Origin: Oleiharenicola sp.
GTDB taxonomy: Bacteria > Verrucomicrobiota > Verrucomicrobiia > Opitutales > Opitutaceae
DNA length: 64,000 nt
Assembly: GCA_025363455.1 (NCBI GenBank)
Contig: JANYDW010000016.1
Location: 1 to 64,000 of the forward strand
Reading direction: 5' to 3'
This document shows positions 60,652 through 64,000 of the stretch, in pieces. Each line of letters begins with the position of its first letter. Position 1 is the first letter of the stretch. A program made the translations under genes and the position numbers. Under the pieces are notes generated by a model, which worked only from the letters and a program-made list of their open reading frames with translations, was not told the origin of the DNA and searched no databases.

Positions 60652-61304
60652 CAGCGATGGCAGCCGGAGCAGCTGGTGGGCGGCATGACCTTCCAGTCAT
60701 GAATGAATTTCTTGGCGTCCTCAAGGCGGCCCTGCACAGCGAGGGTCGGGGAATCGAGATTAAAGACATCCTTCGGATCGCGGATGCGCTCGGCAGGATT
60801 ACGGTGGCAGTCGAGGCACCAGCTCATGCTGTGCGGCTTGTCCTGGCGGACGACCGTCATCTCGTTGACCTTGCCGTGGCACTCGACGCAGCTGACGCCG
60901 CGATTCACGTGTACGGAATGGTTGAAGTAGACGTAGTCGGGATTGGCGTGGATCTTGACCCACGGCACGGGATCACCGGTGCGGTAGCTCTCGCGCACGA
61001 TCTCCAGCAGCGGGCTCTGGATCTTGATCGCGCTGTGGCAATTCATGCAGGTCTGGGCGGCCGGCACGCTGGAGGTGGCTGATTTCTCGACCGAGGCGTG
61101 GCAATAGCGACAATCGATGCCCAACTGGCCCGCATGCAGGCTGTGTTCAAAGGGAACGGGCTGGACCGGCTGGTAGCCGACGCGCAGGTAGGCCGGCGTC
61201 GCGTAGTAGGTGATTCCAGCCGCCGCGACGCCACCGAGCACGCCAAGAAAGATCAGGATCTGCAGGGGCAGAGCATTGGCTGATTTCGGGAAGATCTTGG
61301 ACAT
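60651..61304 (-). CDS. actA: ACIII subunit ActA (pentaheme cytochrome c)
   Basis: 217 residues. One N-terminal helix (PLQILIFLGVLGGVAAAGIT) and five CxxCH motifs (CRYCH, CMNCH, CVECH, CLDCH, CSGCH) as in ActA. It is the first gene of the operon and overlaps actB by 1 nt (TGATG). Electron acceptor of ActB at the periplasmic face. I see no clear promoter in the 214 nt upstream. Confidence 0.94.
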   Translation of the reverse strand: MSKIFPKSANALPLQILIFLGVLGGVAAAGITYYATPAYLRVGYQPVQPVPFEHSLHAGQLGIDCRYCHASVEKSATSSVPAAQTCMNCHSAIKIQSPLLEIVRESYRTGDPVPWVKIHANPDYVYFNHSVHVNRGVSCVECHGKVNEMTVVRQDKPHSMSWCLDCHRNPAERIRDPKDVFNLDSPTLAVQGRLEDAKKFIHDWKVMPPTSCSGCHR

Positions 61305-61518
61305 GGAGGTGACTGACGGAATTCGCGCGAACGAGAGGGATCGGTAGGCGGGCCCTCAGGTTAAGCGAAGAATCCTAACTGGCAGGTGGTGTGCTGTGAA
61401 AATGCCCCCCGAGCAAAGAAGCCGTCCGGGCAATGTAAAACAAAATTTCCACCCAACCGTAAGCCGGAGACAATATTAACCCAACTGCGGAGCTGAATTT
61501 TACCGCTAATCCCGCGCG
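61305..61518. other. Intergenic region upstream of ACIII operon
   Basis: Moderately AT-rich DNA between actA and the end of the sulfotransferase gene. It should contain the ACIII promoter on the minus strand. No clear regulator site, repeat or terminator seen. Confidence 0.5.
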
Positions 61519-62190
61519 TCAGGCAATCCGCTCCAATTTCTCGTATCGATTCAGGCGTACACAATCGGCATAAAGATCCGCATCCTGCTCGTTCAAGGCC
61601 ATGATCGCCCGGCGGACCGCGGGATCAAGTTGGTAACACCCGGACAGTTTCTCGGGATTAACATTGTCCCGCCGCGAGGACGGGGCAGGGATGGCCAGCA
61701 ACTGGGCCATCAATCTCAGCGACGGCTCGAATTCCTCCACAATGCCAATGAAGAGGAAATCCTTCGGTTTCTTGCTGCCGAAGAAGCGGGTCATTTCGTT
61801 TCTCACCAAGGGCAGGGCCGCGTAATCGGTCAAAGACAGCTTTTTTTGATGCAACTCGTGACAAACGGGATGCTTGGGATCCGGGTCACGGAGCCGGTGG
61901 TGATAAGACGAAATAACCCTTTCAACGGGATCCCTCACCCAGGTGATCAATTCGGCGTGCGGGAATTTTCGGGTCAGTTGATCGGTTTGATAATGACCAT
62001 GCACGCAGGCGGCATCGGATGGCACTTCACCCAAGACTCGCCCCCAAGCATCGGTAATCTCCCAGTAGTGCAGCACAAATCCCGGTCCGAAATGTTCCTT
62101 CAGTATATTCCGGATACTGACGCCCGCAGTCTTGGGAATATGTATGCTGAGATATTGGCTACGAGTTGTTGAAGGGCCGGAGTTCATCAT
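61519..62190 (-). CDS. PAPS-dependent sulfotransferase
   Basis: 223 residues. LSIHIPKTAGVSIRNIL near the start is the PAPS 5'-phosphosulfate-binding loop of sulfotransferase family 2, and WVRDPVERVISSYHHRL is the 3'-phosphate block with the RDP motif. It transfers sulfate to a carbohydrate or other acceptor. It lies 115 nt downstream of the adenylylsulfate kinase gene that makes PAPS. Codon use looks slightly more AT-rich than in the act genes, so transfer is possible. Confidence 0.85.
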   Translation of the reverse strand: MMNSGPSTTRSQYLSIHIPKTAGVSIRNILKEHFGPGFVLHYWEITDAWGRVLGEVPSDAACVHGHYQTDQLTRKFPHAELITWVRDPVERVISSYHHRLRDPDPKHPVCHELHQKKLSLTDYAALPLVRNEMTRFFGSKKPKDFLFIGIVEEFEPSLRLMAQLLAIPAPSSRRDNVNPEKLSGCYQLDPAVRRAIMALNEQDADLYADCVRLNRYEKLERIA

Positions 62191-62305
62191 TAGTTAGAAT
62201 GACAATTGTTGATCACAAAACTGCTATTCGGTGGCCCAACCGAATAACAGCAGACGCCAGGCCAAAGCCTAGGTTACGACTTTGACCACTTGGTCTAACA
62301 ATTGT

Positions 62306-62833
62306 TCAATCCAACCGGTCGCGACAATACCCTTCCAACTCAATGAGTAGATCGTTAGCCAAACGCAGGTCGGTCGGCACTCGCAAATCATGTGCCGTTG
62401 GCGCCTCGAAAACTGAATCCATTCCTGTAAGCAGAGGCAATGTTCCCGCCGCCGACCGCTGGTAGAGACCCTTGGGATCCCGCTGCTGGCAAACCGCGAG
62501 CGAGGCATCCACCCAGACGAGATCGAGATGGTCTTGCCCCACGATTTCCCGCACGAGACTCCGCAAGGTCTCCCGGGGCGTGATGAAAGCAGCGACCACC
62601 ACCTGACCCTGCGCTGTCGCAAGTGCGGCTAGTTCCGCAGCCCGCCGGATATTTTCCCAACGGGCCTCGTCGGTAAATCCCAGATCACGGCACAGTCCGG
62701 CCCGCAAGGCATCCCCATCCAGCAGCAATACCGTCCGGCCCTGATTCCGCAATATTGCCGTCAAGCCCGTGGCAAGCGTGGTCTTACCCGCACCGCTCAG
62801 GCCAAAAAACCAGAATACATGACCCGGTCGCAT
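62306..62833 (-). CDS. cysC: Adenylylsulfate kinase (APS kinase)
   Basis: 175 residues from ATG 62833; a TTG start at 62848 would overlap lolD. P-loop FFGLSGAGKTTLATGL, then LLLDGDALRAGLCRDLGFT, ENIRRAAELAALATAQG and RDPKGLYQRSAAG are the APS kinase motifs. It phosphorylates APS to PAPS, the donor for the neighbouring sulfotransferase. It starts 4 nt after the lolD stop, so it may be co-transcribed with the lol genes. Confidence 0.9.
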   Translation of the reverse strand: MRPGHVFWFFGLSGAGKTTLATGLTAILRNQGRTVLLLDGDALRAGLCRDLGFTDEARWENIRRAAELAALATAQGQVVVAAFITPRETLRSLVREIVGQDHLDLVWVDASLAVCQQRDPKGLYQRSAAGTLPLLTGMDSVFEAPTAHDLRVPTDLRLANDLLIELEGYCRDRLD

Positions 62834-62837
62834 AGGC

Positions 62838-63539
62838 TCAATTGACAAATTCCCCGTCGCGCATCGGCTTGATCTCGTCGCAGCGGTTGGCGATGTCCGG
62901 ATTGTGGGTCACCAAAACCACCGCTTGGCCATTTTCCTTGGCCAACCGGGTCAAGAGGTCGAAAACTATGCCCGAATTCTTCGCATCGAGGTTCCCGGTC
63001 GGCTCGTCGGCGAGGATAATGGCCGGCTGGTTGGCCAGGGCGCGGGCGATGGCGACGCGCTGTTGTTCACCGCCGGAAAGCTGGGTGGCGAGGCGGTGCG
63101 TCTTGTCGCCCAAGCCGACGTCATTCAGCAGCGAGGCGGCGCGCGCTGCCATCTCGTCCTCGGCCAGCTTGCCCAGTTTCCGCATGGGCATCATCACGTT
63201 GTCGAGGGCGGAGAATTCCTGCATCAGGAAGTGGAACTGAAAGACAAATCCGATGTGCTCGCCCCGGGCCGCCGTGCGGTCGGAGTCACTGCTATTCGAC
63301 ATCAGCTGGTCGCGGATCCAGATGGAGCCGTCATCCGGCCGGTCGAGCAAGCCGAGGAGGTAAAGGGTCGTGCTCTTGCCACAGCCGGAAGGACCGACGA
63401 TTGCCGTGACATTGCCGCGCCGGGCCTCGAAGGACACGCCACGAAGCACGTGCACCCTCCCCTCCCCCTGACCGAGATAGCGGTGCAGATTGGTGCAGCG
63501 CAGGGCGATATCCGCGGTGCTATTTACCTTGGCGCTCAT
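62838..63539 (-). CDS. lolD: LolD-like lipoprotein-releasing ABC ATPase
   Basis: 233 residues. Walker A VGPSGCGKST, signature [15 protein letters not shown], Walker [13 protein letters not shown] and VVLVTHNPD. FQFHFLMQEFSALDNVMMP is typical of LolD, which powers release of lipoproteins from the inner membrane. It overlaps the LolC/E-type permease gene by 4 nt, which supports the assignment. Confidence 0.9.
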   Translation of the reverse strand: MSAKVNSTADIALRCTNLHRYLGQGEGRVHVLRGVSFEARRGNVTAIVGPSGCGKSTTLYLLGLLDRPDDGSIWIRDQLMSNSSDSDRTAARGEHIGFVFQFHFLMQEFSALDNVMMPMRKLGKLAEDEMAARAASLLNDVGLGDKTHRLATQLSGGEQQRVAIARALANQPAIILADEPTGNLDAKNSGIVFDLLTRLAKENGQAVVLVTHNPDIANRCDEIKPMRDGEFVN

Positions 63540-64000
63540 TGCGACGTCCCCCGGATGATGTCACCCGGCTCGAGGCGCGCGGCTCGGCGGGCGGGGATTA
63601 TCGCCGCCGTCATGACCACCACACCGGCGGTGATCGTGCCAACGACATAATGCCAGATGGACCAGTGGACTTGGAAATTGTCGGCCGAGAAAATGCCCCT
63701 GAGGTGGATCGGGTACTTCGACACGCCATAGGTAACGCCGGCACCCAGCAACCAACCGCCAACAGTGCCTATGACCAGAACGATCGCACCAAGCCAGATG
63801 AAGATCCGGGCAATATCCTGCCGGGTGTAGCCCATGGATCGCAAGATCGCGATCTCCTTGGTTTTCTCGATGACGATCATCGCGAGCGTGTTGAACATGC
63901 CGAGGCCCGAGATCAAGATGATGGTCGAGACGGTTAACGCCGCAGAAATCTGCAGGGCGTGGAAAGCTTCCAACCAGCTCACCTCCCGCTCCTGCCAGCT
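63536..64000 (-). CDS. LolC/LolE-like permease (partial, cut by window end)
   Basis: C-terminal 154 codons of an FtsX-type permease; the gene continues beyond 64000. Visible are a helix after LQISAALTVSTIILISGLG, the FtsX block FNTLAMIVIEKTKEIAILRSMGYTRQDIARIF, and two more helices, ending with ARRAARLEPGDIIRG. With lolD it forms the lipoprotein-releasing complex. LolC and LolE cannot be told apart from this part. Confidence 0.85.
   Translation of the reverse strand, partial: SWQEREVSWLEAFHALQISAALTVSTIILISGLGMFNTLAMIVIEKTKEIAILRSMGYTRQDIARIFIWLGAIVLVIGTVGGWLLGAGVTYGVSKYPIHLRGIFSADNFQVHWSIWHYVVGTITAGVVVMTAAIIPARRAARLEPGDIIRGTSQ

Overview
The window is GC-rich bacterial DNA. Gene content suggests Verrucomicrobiota, probably family Opitutaceae: a flagellar cluster, a full alternative complex III (ACIII) operon, Gram-negative lipoprotein-export and outer-membrane genes, and dense palindromic intergenic repeats. 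This placement is inference; no rRNA or marker phylogeny is available here. I saw no rRNA, tRNA, CRISPR array or complete insertion sequence.

Layout. (1) 1-3130: an accessory island with a 3' fragment of radC, a complete AbiEi/AbiEii toxin-antitoxin pair with a 16-bp inverted-repeat operator, and an ImmA/IrrE metallopeptidase domain fused in frame to what looks like the first 48 residues of flagellar FlgJ. The island appears to interrupt flgJ. (2) 3134-14795: flagellar genes, mostly on the minus strand (fliD, a lipoprotein gene, a FlgM-like gene, a fliS-motA chimera, motB, flgF, flgG, flgA, flgH, flgI), plus two flagellins on the plus strand. The second flagellin carries a 2-nt frameshift. 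Sigma-28 promoters are visible before fliD and the FlgM-like gene. (3) 14800-17275: repeats and small hypothetical genes (DUF6438, two DUF1801-like, a VOC-family remnant). (4) 17276-26393: a glycosyltransferase island of very large fusion proteins, plausibly for flagellin glycosylation; its last gene has an in-frame UGA. (5) 26668-27146: a small HTH gene bracketed by matching palindromes. (6) 27577-37513: two tandem copies of a four-gene MacAB-like export cassette. (7) 37858-49846: polyphosphate-glucokinase-like ROK kinase, SlyD-like isomerase, the ybbP/ybbA/tesA locus interrupted by a GxxExxY gene, an outer-membrane protein/cupredoxin/adenylate-cyclase operon, a thioesterase, a GT87 transferase and a DUF4412 protein. 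(8) 50159-61304: the ACIII operon actABCDEF followed by a small membrane protein and CcoN-, CcoO- and CcoP-like genes. The CcoN-like subunit lacks nearly all heme and copper ligands. (9) 61519-64000: sulfotransferase, APS kinase and lolD plus partial lolC/E.

Two themes deserve attention. First, the ACIII operon ends with a heme-copper-oxidase module whose core subunit appears catalytically dead while its cytochrome c partners keep their heme motifs. Second, intergenic DNA is filled with composite inverted-repeat cassettes built from short repeated words. These surround or supply the starts of flgI and flgA, bracket a GxxExxY nuclease-like gene, and include two copies of a roughly 200-bp array of small hairpins with GATTA/TAATC loops. 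Several flagellar genes are chimeric or frameshifted, so either motility is decaying or the assembly has errors.
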